A stretch of 64,000 bases of DNA from Microbacterium murale. Its GTDB lineage: Bacteria; Actinomycetota; Actinomycetes; Actinomycetales; Microbacteriaceae. Below are positions 16,311 to 25,359 of this stretch, piece by piece. The stretch spans positions 248,001 through 312,000 of the forward strand of contig NZ_BMCM01000004.1 of the NCBI RefSeq assembly GCF_014635185.1. Direction: 5' to 3'. Below the pieces are notes generated by a model, which saw nothing but the letters and a program-made list of their open reading frames with translations, ran no database searches and had not been told where the DNA came from. The position numbers and the translations under genes were made by a program. The first letter of the stretch is position 1. Each line of letters begins with the position of its first letter.

Positions 16311-16904
16311 TCACTCTTCTTCGGAGATCGCCCACGGCACATCGCCGAGGGCGATCTCCGTCGTCATGTCCACGAGAAACCTTCGTACGATCTCGCGCTC
16401 ATCGGACGACAGCCGCGCCGCCGCGATGAACCGGCGGGCATGCTGCCGGCCGACTGTCTCGATGGCCGACCTGCGCGTCTGCGGTGTGATCGCGATCGCG
16501 AGCGCGCGTCGATCCGACGGATGCGGTGACCGGGTGATGTGACCGCCGCGTTCGAGCCGGTCGAGCAGTTTGGTCGTCGATGCCGTCGAGATGCCGAGAT
16601 GCGCCGCGATCGCACCGGGCGTGGCCGTGGCGCCGCTGTTCTCGAGCGCGATGAGGAAATGCAGTGCCCGCATATCCGTCTGATTGAGCTTCATGTATCG
16701 AAGCGACGCTTCTGACAGTTTCTGCTCGGCGTCGCGAAGCCCACCGAGTGCCTGCATGAGATCGCTGATCTCGCGGACGTCTTCGTCGGACATGCCCCTG
16801 CGGTCGACGAGCTCGCCGTCTGGATCGCTGACGTCGACGTGATAGATCGACGGTCCGAACGCGAATGGGCGCGGGGCGGATCCGTCGGACGAAGGCATGA
16901 GCAC
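16311..16904 (-). CDS. MarR-family transcriptional regulator
   Basis: This 197-aa protein has a winged-helix domain with MRALHFLIALENSG, the recognition region AAHLGISTASTTKLLDRLERGG and the wing SPHPSDRRALAIAIT. A 35-residue N-terminal extension precedes the usual MarR core. GTG at 16904 is chosen because GAGGAG is 8 nt upstream; ATG 16898 is the alternative. It diverges from an MMPL transporter and probably represses it and itself, a common pairing in drug-response loci. Confidence 0.85.
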   Translation of the reverse strand: MLMPSSDGSAPRPFAFGPSIYHVDVSDPDGELVDRRGMSDEDVREISDLMQALGGLRDAEQKLSEASLRYMKLNQTDMRALHFLIALENSGATATPGAIAAHLGISTASTTKLLDRLERGGHITRSPHPSDRRALAIAITPQTRRSAIETVGRQHARRFIAAARLSSDEREIVRRFLVDMTTEIALGDVPWAISEEE

Positions 16905-16907
16905 GAT

Positions 16908-16925
16908 GATATCTCCTCGAATATC
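16908..16925. promoter_or_regulatory. Inverted repeat in the MarR/MMPL intergenic region
   Basis: GATAT (16908-16912) and ATATC (16921-16925) flank an 8-bp spacer just upstream of the MarR start. The A/T-rich palindrome in a GC-rich setting suits a MarR dimer site. The short arms make this tentative. Confidence 0.4.
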
Positions 16926-16973
16926 TTCATGCTAAGCTTTCTTCTCGCCAGGCTAGCTAAATCGAGGACGTTC

Positions 16974-19148
16974 ATGACTGACGACAGCACACCGCCGAAA
17001 CGCGTACGCACCCGCCGCCGCTCGTGGGCCCGCGTACTCATCCCCGTCGTGCTGATCCTCGCCTGGCTCATCGGCGCGGGACTCGGCGGGCCGCTGTTCG
17101 GCAAGGTCGACGAAGTCTCCTCCAACGATCAGACGAGCTACCTCCCCTCCTCTGCGGACGCCACCAAGGTGCAGGCGCTGCTCGGCGAGTTCAACGACGG
17201 GGATGCGATCCCTGCCATCGCGGTGTTCGTGGGGGCGGATGAGCTCACCGAGGCCGAACTCGAGACGATAACGGATGCCGTGGCCGATGCGCCGTCGCTC
17301 GAAGGCATCAGCGATGAGGTCTCCCCTGCGATCGCATCGGATGACGGCATGGCCGCTCAGGCGTTCATCCCCATCGAGAGCGATGCCGAACTCGCCGACA
17401 CTGTCGAGGCGCTCGGCGCACAACTGCGCGCGGATGCGCCGGACGGCGTCACTGTCCACATCACCGGGCCGGCCGGTTTCAGCGCTGATCTGGTGGCCGG
17501 GTTCTCTGGTATCGACGGCCTGCTGCTCGGCGTCGCCCTTCTCGCCGTGTTCGTGATCCTGATCCTGGTGTACCGCTCGCTGCTGCTGCCGATCGTGGTG
17601 CTGTCGACGAGCCTGTTCGCGCTCTGCGTCGCGCTGCTGACCGTGTGGTGGCTGGCGAAGGCCGGGGTGCTGCTGCTCAGCGGGCAGACGCAGGGCATCC
17701 TGTTCATCCTCGTGATCGGAGCCGCCACCGACTACGCGCTGCTGTTCGTCGCGCGGTTCCGGGAAGAGCTGCGCGTCTCACACGACAAGGGCGCCGCGGT
17801 ACTGGCCGCATGGAAGGGCGCCTTCGAGCCGATCCTCGCCTCAGGCGGAACCGTGATCGCGGGGCTCCTCTGCCTGCTTCTGAGCGATCTGAAGTCGAAC
17901 AGCACGCTCGGCCCCGTCGCCGCGATCGGCATCTTCTTCGCGATGCTCTCCGCGCTGACGTTGCTCCCGTCGATGCTCCTCCTGTTCGGCCGGGCGGTGT
18001 TCTGGCCACGTCGCCCCGCGTTCGAGCCGGACGTCGTGGCGGCAGAGAACGGCATGCCGACGAAGGGCCTCTGGGCGAAGCTGGCCGCGCTCATCAAGAG
18101 GCGCCCCCGTCTGATCTGGATCGCGACCACACTCGTGCTCCTGGCGGGAGCTGCCGGCGTCACACAGCTCGATGCCGTCGGCGTTCCGCAGTCCGACCTC
18201 GTGATCGGCGCGTCCGAGGCGCGCGACGGGCAGGTCGCGCTCGGCGAGCACTTCCCCGGCGGCTCCGGAAGTCCCGCCTATGTGGTCGTCGACGAGGATT
18301 CTCTGCAGGACGTCGCCGACGTGCTGCTGGAGCACGACGGCGTGGATGCTGTCAGCGTCACCGCATCCGACTCCCCCAGCGGCACCGCGACCGTGACGGC
18401 CAACGGCATCTCCGCCGTTGGCCCGCCTGGCACTCCTGCGCCGGATCCCACGGTAGTCGACGGTGACGTCATGCTGCAGGCCACGCTGACGGATGCCGCG
18501 GACTCCTCTGCCGCAGCATCCACGGTTCGAGACATCCGCACCCAGCTCGCCGACCACGACGCCCTCGTGGGCGGTGTCACGGCGACCGCGGTGGACACGA
18601 ATGATGCCTCGATCCATGACCGCAACCTGATCATCCCGGTGATCCTCGTCGTGATCATGCTGATCCTGATGCTGCTGCTGCGCTCGATCCTCGCGCCGGT
18701 GCTGCTGATCCTCACCACCGTGCTCTCCTTCGGCACGGCGATGGGTGTCTCCGCGCTCGTCTTCAACGGGATCTTCCACTTCCCCGGCGCGGATCCTGCG
18801 GTGCCGCTCTACGGCTTCGTGTTCCTGGTCGCGCTCGGCATCGACTACAACATCTTCCTCATGACCCGTGTGCGCGAGGAGTCGATCGCGCACGGTACCA
18901 GGCAGGGCGTGCTCCGAGGACTCGCGATCACCGGCGGCGTGATCACATCGGCGGGTCTGGTTCTCGCAGCGACCTTCGCGGCGCTCTCTGTGATCCCCAT
19001 CCTCTTCCTCGTGCAGCTGGCGTTCATCGTCGCCTTCGGAGTGCTGCTCGACACGTTCATCGTGCGCTCCCTGCTGGTGCCCGCGCTGAGCTACGACATC
19101 GGCCGCAGGATCTGGTGGCCCTCGAAGCTGGGGCGCGGCGAGGACTGA
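16974..19148 (+). CDS. MMPL/RND-family membrane transporter
   Basis: This 724-aa protein has two similar halves, each with one helix, a large extracytoplasmic loop and then a five-helix block. Family blocks visible are IGAATDYALLFVARFREE near residue 250 and LGIDYNIFLMTRVREE near 625, where Asp-Tyr pairs act in proton relay. MMPL proteins export lipids or drugs across the membrane. ATG 16974 is preceded by GAGGAC at 5-6 nt. Divergent MarR control suggests that it responds to a toxic small molecule; the substrate is unknown. Confidence 0.88.
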   Translation: MTDDSTPPKRVRTRRRSWARVLIPVVLILAWLIGAGLGGPLFGKVDEVSSNDQTSYLPSSADATKVQALLGEFNDGDAIPAIAVFVGADELTEAELETITDAVADAPSLEGISDEVSPAIASDDGMAAQAFIPIESDAELADTVEALGAQLRADAPDGVTVHITGPAGFSADLVAGFSGIDGLLLGVALLAVFVILILVYRSLLLPIVVLSTSLFALCVALLTVWWLAKAGVLLLSGQTQGILFILVIGAATDYALLFVARFREELRVSHDKGAAVLAAWKGAFEPILASGGTVIAGLLCLLLSDLKSNSTLGPVAAIGIFFAMLSALTLLPSMLLLFGRAVFWPRRPAFEPDVVAAENGMPTKGLWAKLAALIKRRPRLIWIATTLVLLAGAAGVTQLDAVGVPQSDLVIGASEARDGQVALGEHFPGGSGSPAYVVVDEDSLQDVADVLLEHDGVDAVSVTASDSPSGTATVTANGISAVGPPGTPAPDPTVVDGDVMLQATLTDAADSSAAASTVRDIRTQLADHDALVGGVTATAVDTNDASIHDRNLIIPVILVVIMLILMLLLRSILAPVLLILTTVLSFGTAMGVSALVFNGIFHFPGADPAVPLYGFVFLVALGIDYNIFLMTRVREESIAHGTRQGVLRGLAITGGVITSAGLVLAATFAALSVIPILFLVQLAFIVAFGVLLDTFIVRSLLVPALSYDIGRRIWWPSKLGRGED

Positions 19149-19222
19149 CAGCACGTCCCGAGGAAACACTTCGGCAACACGACCGACGCGGCTGCGCAAA
19201 GAAGAGCGCCCAGGATGAGGGT

Positions 19223-19960
19223 GTGTCCTCGTCCGCCCGCCGCGTCGCCGTTCTCCATCTTCGAACCAGACGACCGAGCAACGTGCGGTATCAGCACGAG
19301 CTCGACATGCTGAACGCCGCCACTGTGAGCACGATCGAGTCGCTCGGCTGGAGAGCTCAGGTGGTGGCCAGCGCGGAGAGCTCCGGGATCGAGAGCCTCA
19401 CCGCCGCCCGAGAGGCCGACGTCGTCGTGCTCATGGGTGGTGAGGATGTCGACCCGCGCCTGTATGGCGACAGCGCCGCCTATCCGGGTTCCGGACACCA
19501 CGAACCACGCGCAGACAGCACGCAGATCGCCGTCGTCCTGGAGGCGATGCAGCAGGGTAGGCCGCTTCTGGGGATCTGCCGCGGCATTCAATTGATCAAC
19601 GTCGCACTCGGCGGCACGCTCGTGCAGCACCTGTCGAACAGCGCCGCCCACCGGGGAGCCCCTCAATCCGGCAATGCCTTCGTCACGAACCTCGTCGCCA
19701 TCGAACCTGTCTCCGATCTCGATCGCGACGTGGATGCTGCTGATCCCGTCATGTGCACTCATCACCAGGCCGTCGATGTACTCGGCAACGGCCTCATGGT
19801 CGCGGCGCGCGCCGCGGATGGCGTGATCGAGGCGGTCGTGCACGAATCGGCTCCGATCACCGGCGTGCAGTGGCATCCGGAGCATCCGGAGTCGGCAGCC
19901 CGGCAACTACGCGCACTGCTGCTGCGACTCGAGCGGCAACTCACTGCCAGCCGCGTCTGA
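19223..19960 (+). CDS. Class I glutamine amidotransferase-like hydrolase (PuuD type)
   Basis: This 245-aa enzyme has the peptidase C26 triad: nucleophile Cys119 in LLGICRGIQLINVALGG, and His and Glu in GVQWHPEHPE near residue 220. The early motif GGEDVDPRLYG and CTHHQAV fit gamma-glutamyl-GABA hydrolase (PuuD), which frees GABA or related amines from gamma-glutamyl conjugates in polyamine breakdown. No other puu gene is nearby, so the substrate is inferred. GTG 19223 follows a purine-rich AGGATGAGG closely. Confidence 0.85.
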   Translation: MSSSARRVAVLHLRTRRPSNVRYQHELDMLNAATVSTIESLGWRAQVVASAESSGIESLTAAREADVVVLMGGEDVDPRLYGDSAAYPGSGHHEPRADSTQIAVVLEAMQQGRPLLGICRGIQLINVALGGTLVQHLSNSAAHRGAPQSGNAFVTNLVAIEPVSDLDRDVDAADPVMCTHHQAVDVLGNGLMVAARAADGVIEAVVHESAPITGVQWHPEHPESAARQLRALLLRLERQLTASRV

Positions 19961-19971
19961 GCCCGCTCGGT

Positions 19972-20352
19972 TCAGACGAGCGCAGGCAGGAACGAGACGA
20001 CGAACCCCACGGTGCCGGCGATCGTGAAGATGATGCCGAGCGTGAGCAGGAGCCGTCGTCCCATCGGCGGATGGACCCTGGCGTTCTCCGGGTTCCTCGT
20101 GCTGACGTAGCCGTTGTGCCAGTCGTCCGCGGTCAACTCGGATTCGCGCAACGGCCGCTCATGGAAGTCGCCGCGAGCGAACCAGCGCCCGATCGCGACG
20201 CCGTCACGCTCCACGATGGCGATGTCGACGCGCTCCCAATGTCCTTCGGCGAGCGCGACCATGCCTGCGAGGACGAGCAGAGGGATGCCGATGCCGAGCC
20301 CGATCCATGACATCGCCTCGCCCACCGCAGCGAGGGTGTCGATGATCTGCAC
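19972..20352 (-). CDS. Small membrane protein, function unknown
   Basis: This 126-aa protein has one N-terminal helix (about residues 15-35) and one C-terminal helix (about 103-123) around a charged, probably cytoplasmic core containing WERVDIAIVERDGVAIGRWF. I do not recognise a family. GTG 20352 is chosen because a TACGAT hexamer lies 6 nt upstream, matching the leaderless pattern of neighbouring genes; upstream in-frame sequence has no start signal. It is convergent with the hydrolase gene. Confidence 0.65.
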   Translation of the reverse strand: MQIIDTLAAVGEAMSWIGLGIGIPLLVLAGMVALAEGHWERVDIAIVERDGVAIGRWFARGDFHERPLRESELTADDWHNGYVSTRNPENARVHPPMGRRLLLTLGIIFTIAGTVGFVVSFLPALV

Positions 20353-20465
20353 GTGCTCATCGTATTGCGTATAACGCGCGGCATCGCTCCGGTCAACCGG
20401 GTCGTGTCGTGCGCTTCCTGGTTCTAGGGTGACTGGTTCAGATCGATCGAGAGGATGGACGACTG

Positions 20466-20726
20466 ATGAGCGGCATCGAGGATCAGGGCCTGCGCCCGGA
20501 GAAGGTCGAACCGGCACCCGCCGACGAATCCGAGACCCCTTCGGCGAGCGAGCAGGAGAACGCGGACGAGCCGTCGACGCAGGACCTGAAGGAACCGAGC
20601 ACGGAGAAGGAACCGGGCGAAGAGCCGAAGGCGCCTGAAAGGTCGGAACCGGAGCCCAGCCATGAAGCTGTCGGAATCGGCATCGTCGGTCGACCTCAGA
20701 CCGAGATGGAGGAGGAGACCGACTGA
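20466..20726 (+). CDS. Acidic low-complexity protein, 86 aa
   Basis: The product is about one third Glu/Asp with many Pro and Ser and no hydrophobic core, so it should be intrinsically disordered and cytoplasmic. A conserved-looking patch, SHEAVGIGIVGRPQ, precedes the acidic end. AGAGGATGG lies 6-14 nt upstream of ATG 20466. I recognise no family; the gene ends 28 bp before tRNA-Arg. Confidence 0.55.
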   Translation: MSGIEDQGLRPEKVEPAPADESETPSASEQENADEPSTQDLKEPSTEKEPGEEPKAPERSEPEPSHEAVGIGIVGRPQTEMEEETD

Positions 20727-20754
20727 TTCCGTCGGCGACGACCACGAGACAAGG

Positions 20755-20826
20755 TGCCCCTGGAGGGACTCGAACCCCCAACCGTTTGCTTAGGACGCAA
20801 CTGCTCTTCCATTGAGCTACAGAGGC
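20755..20826 (-). tRNA. tRNA-Arg(CCT)
   Basis: On the minus strand a 72-nt cloverleaf starts GCCTCTG and ends CAGGGGC plus A. The anticodon loop GTCCTAA carries CCT, reading AGG. The T-arm is GGTTCGAGTCC. CCA is not encoded. Confidence 0.93.
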
Positions 20827-20865
20827 TGGCCGGTCCAGTCTATCCGCCCCGACGGCAGGACGATG

Positions 20866-21363
20866 TCACGCCGCCAGTGCGAGATACGGCTCCCAGCAGG
20901 GATCGCTGCGCTCCGTGCCGCGGACCGTCCACGCCGTGCCGTGTGGTGGACGCGGGGTGAAGCGCAGCTCCCACCGCATCTCCTGCGGCGTGCGGTCGCT
21001 CTTGACGTTGTTGCAGCGCAGGCAGCAGGCGACGAGGTTCTCCCACGAGTCCGCTCCCCCGCGCGATCGGGGCAGCACGTGATCGATCGTCGATGCGGAC
21101 TTGCCGCAGTATCCGCAACGGTGGTTGTCGCGGCGCAGCACTCCACGCCGAGTGACAGGTACGCGTCTGCTCATCGGCAGCCGCACGTATCTGCGGAGGA
21201 TGATGACGGCCGGACGGTCGTAGGGCCCGCGTGCGCCCCAGACGGGATCGTCTTCCACCCGTTCGATCACGGTCGCCTTCTGATTCATCACGAGCACCAG
21301 GGCTCGTTTGAAGGACACCACCGCGAGCGGCTCGTACCCGGCATTCAGAACAAGTGTGCGCAT
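20866..21363 (-). CDS. HNH endonuclease
   Basis: This 165-aa protein has an N-terminal domain (MRTLVLNAGYEPLAVVSFKRAL) and a C-terminal HNH nuclease. The latter has two zinc pairs (CGYCG and CLRCN) and the catalytic core STIDHVLPRSRGG followed by SWENLVACC. Chromosomal HNH proteins of this type are widespread in actinobacteria; the substrate is not known. ATG 21363 has GAGAGG 6 nt upstream, while the in-frame ATG two codons earlier overlaps that site. Confidence 0.87.
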   Translation of the reverse strand: MRTLVLNAGYEPLAVVSFKRALVLVMNQKATVIERVEDDPVWGARGPYDRPAVIILRRYVRLPMSRRVPVTRRGVLRRDNHRCGYCGKSASTIDHVLPRSRGGADSWENLVACCLRCNNVKSDRTPQEMRWELRFTPRPPHGTAWTVRGTERSDPCWEPYLALAA

Positions 21364-21452
21364 CGTCATCCTCTCGATCCGCCGGGACGGCTTCCCGGCA
21401 CTCTCGAATCACACGACGTCACTCGGACAGCAGAATCTACGCAGGGACGAAA

Positions 21453-21481
21453 AAAGGCGCCGTCTCAGAGACAGCGCCTTT
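21453..21481 (-). terminator. Intrinsic terminator with U-run on the minus strand
   Basis: AAAGGCGC (21453-21460) and GCGCCTTT (21474-21481) are exact arms, with GTCTC/GAGAC extending the stem inward. On the minus strand the stem is followed by TTTTTT. It ends a transcript coming from the M23 peptidase side and includes the stop codon of a 36-aa ORF. Confidence 0.88.
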
Positions 21482-21575
21482 CGCACACGACAACATCGGT
21501 GCATCCCTGCGGGCGATGCCGAAGGACGTAACGACCGAGCGCATCCATGGTGCGGATGCTCGGTATTCGTTCCAT
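21465..21575 (-). CDS. Candidate 36-aa small protein, or a short RNA, ahead of a terminator
   Basis: In the 326-nt gap between the HNH and M23 genes, ATG 21575 opens a 36-codon frame (MERIPSIRTMDALGRYVL to CERRCL) with GGGAGA at 5-10 nt upstream. A TAATCT hexamer at 21607-21612 could start a transcript of about 130-150 nt ending at the terminator. The stop codon lies in the terminator stem, as in some leader peptides. No family is recognised; the transcript could equally be non-coding. Confidence 0.4.
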   Translation of the reverse strand: MERIPSIRTMDALGRYVLRHRPQGCTDVVVCERRCL

Positions 21576-21689
21576 CGGCTTCTCCCGTCCGTGCGACGAC
21601 GGGTACAGATTAGCCCATCGCACCGACGGATGAGGAAACGGAGAGTGAACGCTCAGACGTGTGTCGCGTGCGTGCGACGATCAACCGTG

Positions 21690-22538
21690 TCAGCCGGCGT
21701 TCGCGGCGAGCCATGCGTACGGCTCGAGGATGCTGCCGTTGACGTGCACCTCGAAGTGAAGGTGGTTCGCCGTGGAGCTGCCGGTGCTGCCGACTGCGCC
21801 GATGAGCTGCCCTGCAGCCACCGTCTGGCCTGCCTGCACCTGGCGGGATCCATACGTCATGTGACCGTAGGTCGTCGAGACGCTCTGTCCGCCGATGACA
21901 TGGTCGATCGTGATTCCGACGCCGTACCCGTAGTAGCTCTCCGTCGAAATGCGAACGACACCCGCCGCCGCGGCGTAGATGGGCGTGCCTGCCGGTGCCA
22001 GCATGTCTGCACCGTCGTGGCCGCCACTGTCCGCGCCGACAGTCGTGCGCCCCTGCGTGTAGGAGCCGGCCGGAAGCGGGTAGCGGACCTCGCCGGATCC
22101 GGGAGAGACCAGCGCGTAGCTGCCGATGTCGATGCCGCCGCCGGATGAGGACGCTGCGGATGCGGACGCGGCCGTCGCGGCGGCTGCTGCGGCTGCCGCA
22201 GCAGCTTCTTCGGCCTTCTTCTTGTCGATCTCGTCCTGCGTGGTCGCACTGTACGTGGATCGGTTGAGCGGAGAGGCGGTGGCTTCGGATGCCACCACGA
22301 GGGACTGAGCGTCACCTGCCGCGACCTGCTGAAGCGTGGCGGCGGCGTCGACCGGCGTCGACGAGGCTGCGTACGCAGGCAATGCGACAGCGGCGACGAG
22401 CGCGCCGACGGCGCCGAAGATGGCGATCGACCTCATGGGCTTGATCATCTTGCGCGCGACGTCGCGGGGCGCTGCACTGCTGCTTCGCTTCAGAGACTTT
22501 TCAGATGTGTTCGCGGTCGGTTCGATATCTGCGGCCAA
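21690..22538 (-). CDS. Secreted M23-family peptidoglycan endopeptidase
   Basis: This 282-aa protein has a hydrophobic signal segment (RSIAIFGAVGALVAAVALPAYA, about residues 33-55) after a basic N-terminus, an Ala-rich coiled linker, and a C-terminal LytM/M23 domain. Zinc-site residues are visible in GGHDGADML (H, D) and ANHLHFEVHVNG (HxH). M23 enzymes cut peptide cross-links of the cell wall. The start is taken as TTG 22538 because GGAGGA is 6 nt upstream; no ATG lies before the signal segment in a better context. The leader upstream is long and structured. Confidence 0.85.
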   Translation of the reverse strand: MAADIEPTANTSEKSLKRSSSAAPRDVARKMIKPMRSIAIFGAVGALVAAVALPAYAASSTPVDAAATLQQVAAGDAQSLVVASEATASPLNRSTYSATTQDEIDKKKAEEAAAAAAAAAATAASASAASSSGGGIDIGSYALVSPGSGEVRYPLPAGSYTQGRTTVGADSGGHDGADMLAPAGTPIYAAAAGVVRISTESYYGYGVGITIDHVIGGQSVSTTYGHMTYGSRQVQAGQTVAAGQLIGAVGSTGSSTANHLHFEVHVNGSILEPYAWLAANAG

Positions 22539-22741
22539 AAGGGAATCCTCCAGTGCCTCGACGCTTCGGGTGCGCTGGCTCGTCTGCACTCTGCTACTCG
22601 TGCCACTTGTCGGGTGACATTCTGTGCGGATTGTCCGCGGAGAGGACGAGCCGGTGAGGCGATCTTCGCGGGAATGCCGCCAGCGGGCTTCTTCACTGAC
22701 GACCTGACCGAGGTTACCGGAAGATAACGATTCTGTCACCC
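22539..22741 (-). promoter_or_regulatory. Structured 5' leader of the M23 peptidase gene
   Basis: An exact 8-bp pairing, GGGTGACA (22741-22734) with TGTCACCC (22619-22612), closes a domain of 114 nt. Inside it GCGGA and TCCGC (22626-22638) form a hairpin. Structured leaders, including c-di-AMP riboswitches, often precede cell-wall hydrolases in actinobacteria, but the conserved c-di-AMP core was not found here. The region also reads as open frame, so it may be only untranslated leader. Confidence 0.35.
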
Positions 22742-22797
22742 TGAGACACTGGCAATCTCCCGAACGCGTCGTCCGAGCGGTGCGGTGCGAGCAGAGA

Positions 22798-23499
22798 TCA
22801 GGCCGGATCGCCCACCAGGAAGATGTGCGACGCGAGCTCGACGGGCAGCTCGAGCCCCTCCTCCACGCCGTCCATCTGGATCAGCACATATCCCTCGTTG
22901 AAACGGTAGTTGCCTCGTGCACCCGGCACGACGCCGGCATCGCGCAGCTGCTCGAGCAGCTCGGGATCGACCTGGGCAGGCTCCGCCAGTCGGCGCACAG
23001 TGCCCTCGATCGGCTCGTTAGCCGCGTTGAGCTTCTTCACGAGGCCGATCACGCCCTCATCGAAGGTGCGCGCGGGAATGTCGCCCAGCTGATCGAGGCC
23101 GGGGATCGGATTGCCGTACGGCGACTCCGTCGGATGGCCCAGCAGCTCGACGAGGCGACGCTCCACCTGCTCGCTCATCACGTGCTCCCAGCGGCAGGCC
23201 TCTTCGTGCACGAAGGCCCAGTCCAGGCCGATCACGTCCGAGAGCAGACGCTCGGCCAGACGGTGCTTGCGCATCACATCGACCGCCTTGCGGCGACCCG
23301 CGTCAGTGAGCTCGAGCGTCCTGTCCTCCGAGACGACGACGAGGCCGTCGCGCTCCATCCGCCCGACCGTCTGAGAGACCGTCGGCCCTGAGTGCCCGAG
23401 GCGTTCGGAGATGCGCGCGCGCAGCGGCACGATGTTCTCCTCCTCGAGTTCGAGGATGGTGCGGAGATACATCTCCGTGGTGTCGATCAAGTCCGTCAT
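22798..23499 (-). CDS. DtxR/IdeR-family iron-dependent repressor
   Basis: This 233-aa protein has an N-terminal winged helix (SERLGHSGPTVSQTVGRMERDG), a dimerisation and metal domain, and a C-terminal SH3-like domain. Metal ligands match DtxR: Met10, His79 and Glu83 in KHRLAERLL, His98, and Cys102/Glu105/His106 in HEEACRWEHVMSE. The Cys at position 102 points to Fe(II) sensing, not Mn(II) as in MntR. GGAGG lies 6 nt before the ATG. A palindrome at 23518-23531 suggests autoregulation. Confidence 0.92.
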   Translation of the reverse strand: MTDLIDTTEMYLRTILELEEENIVPLRARISERLGHSGPTVSQTVGRMERDGLVVVSEDRTLELTDAGRRKAVDVMRKHRLAERLLSDVIGLDWAFVHEEACRWEHVMSEQVERRLVELLGHPTESPYGNPIPGLDQLGDIPARTFDEGVIGLVKKLNAANEPIEGTVRRLAEPAQVDPELLEQLRDAGVVPGARGNYRFNEGYVLIQMDGVEEGLELPVELASHIFLVGDPA

Positions 23500-23517
23500 T
23501 AGGCCCTCCGGGTCTTC

Positions 23518-23531
23518 TTAGGCAAGCCTAC
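23518..23531. promoter_or_regulatory. Candidate iron box upstream of the DtxR gene
   Basis: TTAGGCAAGCCTAC contains the inverted arms TAGGC and GCCTA around two bases and resembles half of the DtxR/IdeR box (TTAGG...CCTAA). It lies 18 bp upstream of the DtxR-family start and 70 bp upstream of serC, so it could control either gene. Confidence 0.55.
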
Positions 23532-23591
23532 ATTCTCCCGGGAGTGCGGGTACGGGTCACACGGGGAAATCGCTGCGCTCCGCGGCCCTAG

Positions 23592-24713
<1,122 letters not shown>

Positions 24714-24736
24714 CGCGGGCAGGCGCTATCTTACAT

Positions 24737-24776
24737 TTCGGCAGTCGCCGCATCGATCGATGTAGCGACTGCCGAA
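24737..24776. terminator. Bidirectional terminator between serC and the DUF3027 gene
   Basis: TTCGGCAGTCGC (24737-24748) and GCGACTGCCGAA (24765-24776) are a perfect 12-bp inverted repeat; the 16-nt loop contains the palindrome CATCGATCGATG. It serves the convergent genes. Confidence 0.9.
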
Positions 24777-24795
24777 GCGTGTAGCGCGAAAGAGA

Positions 24796-25359
24796 CTATT
24801 CCTCTTCGTCGTCCTCAGCGGAGTCGTCGAGCTCGTCGATGTCGACGCCGTCGAGGTCGCCGGCGTGCAGGGTGCGCGGCTCGGACGGGTCATCGTCCTC
24901 GTCGTCTTCATCATCCAAGTCATCGTCATCGTCATCGTCGATGTCCGCATCGAAGTCGTCGCCGCCGTCAGCGTCGGACCCCGAAATCACGGCATCCGCC
25001 GCCTCGCCTGCCTCCGCCGCGAGAGCCGCGGCCTGCTCGGCGAGTTCGACCTGGTGCGCACGGTAGTCCGCGAGACGTTCTGCCCACGGCACCCATTCCG
25101 GTGCCAGGAGCGCGCCGTCGGTCGGCATCAATTCCACCTCGAGCACGGTCGGCTCGGCGTCCTCGACACGGGCGACCGTGACGGTCCAATACCACCCCGG
25201 GTATCCCGGCAGCCGGTTCTCGAAACGCAACGACACCGAACCGTCGTCCTCGACGAGGTAGCCCGCTGCGGGGCCGACCGTCGAGGCGGGGGTGATCTCG
25301 TGCAGCGCCGCGAGCGCGAGATCGTGCGCGCCGATCAGACGTGCGTCGGCATCAGGCAT
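24796..25359 (-). CDS. DUF3027-family acidic protein
   Basis: The 187-aa protein has an N-terminal globular domain (ARLIGAHDLALAALHEIT, RLPGYPGWYWTVTVARV, LAPEWVPWAERL) typical of actinobacterial DUF3027, followed by a tail rich in Asp/Glu with runs of eight acidic residues. The function is unknown. ATG 25359 overlaps the end of the cold-shock gene as ATGCCTGA, so translation is coupled. The conserved pairing with a cold-shock protein suggests a joint role in RNA handling, which is only an inference. Confidence 0.85.
   Translation of the reverse strand: MPDADARLIGAHDLALAALHEITPASTVGPAAGYLVEDDGSVSLRFENRLPGYPGWYWTVTVARVEDAEPTVLEVELMPTDGALLAPEWVPWAERLADYRAHQVELAEQAAALAAEAGEAADAVISGSDADGGDDFDADIDDDDDDDLDDEDDEDDDPSEPRTLHAGDLDGVDIDELDDSAEDDEEE

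Noticed and set aside
22680-22720. SRP RNA-like GTCAGGTC...AAGAAGC motif
   Set aside because: The tetraloop and symmetric internal loop of SRP RNA cannot be formed; chance similarity.
22539-22800. c-di-AMP (ydaO) riboswitch before the M23 peptidase
   Set aside because: Context fits, and a GGTAACCTCGG-like stretch is present, but the conserved GGGGGACC and GAATC blocks in the required order were not found. Kept only as a generic structured leader.
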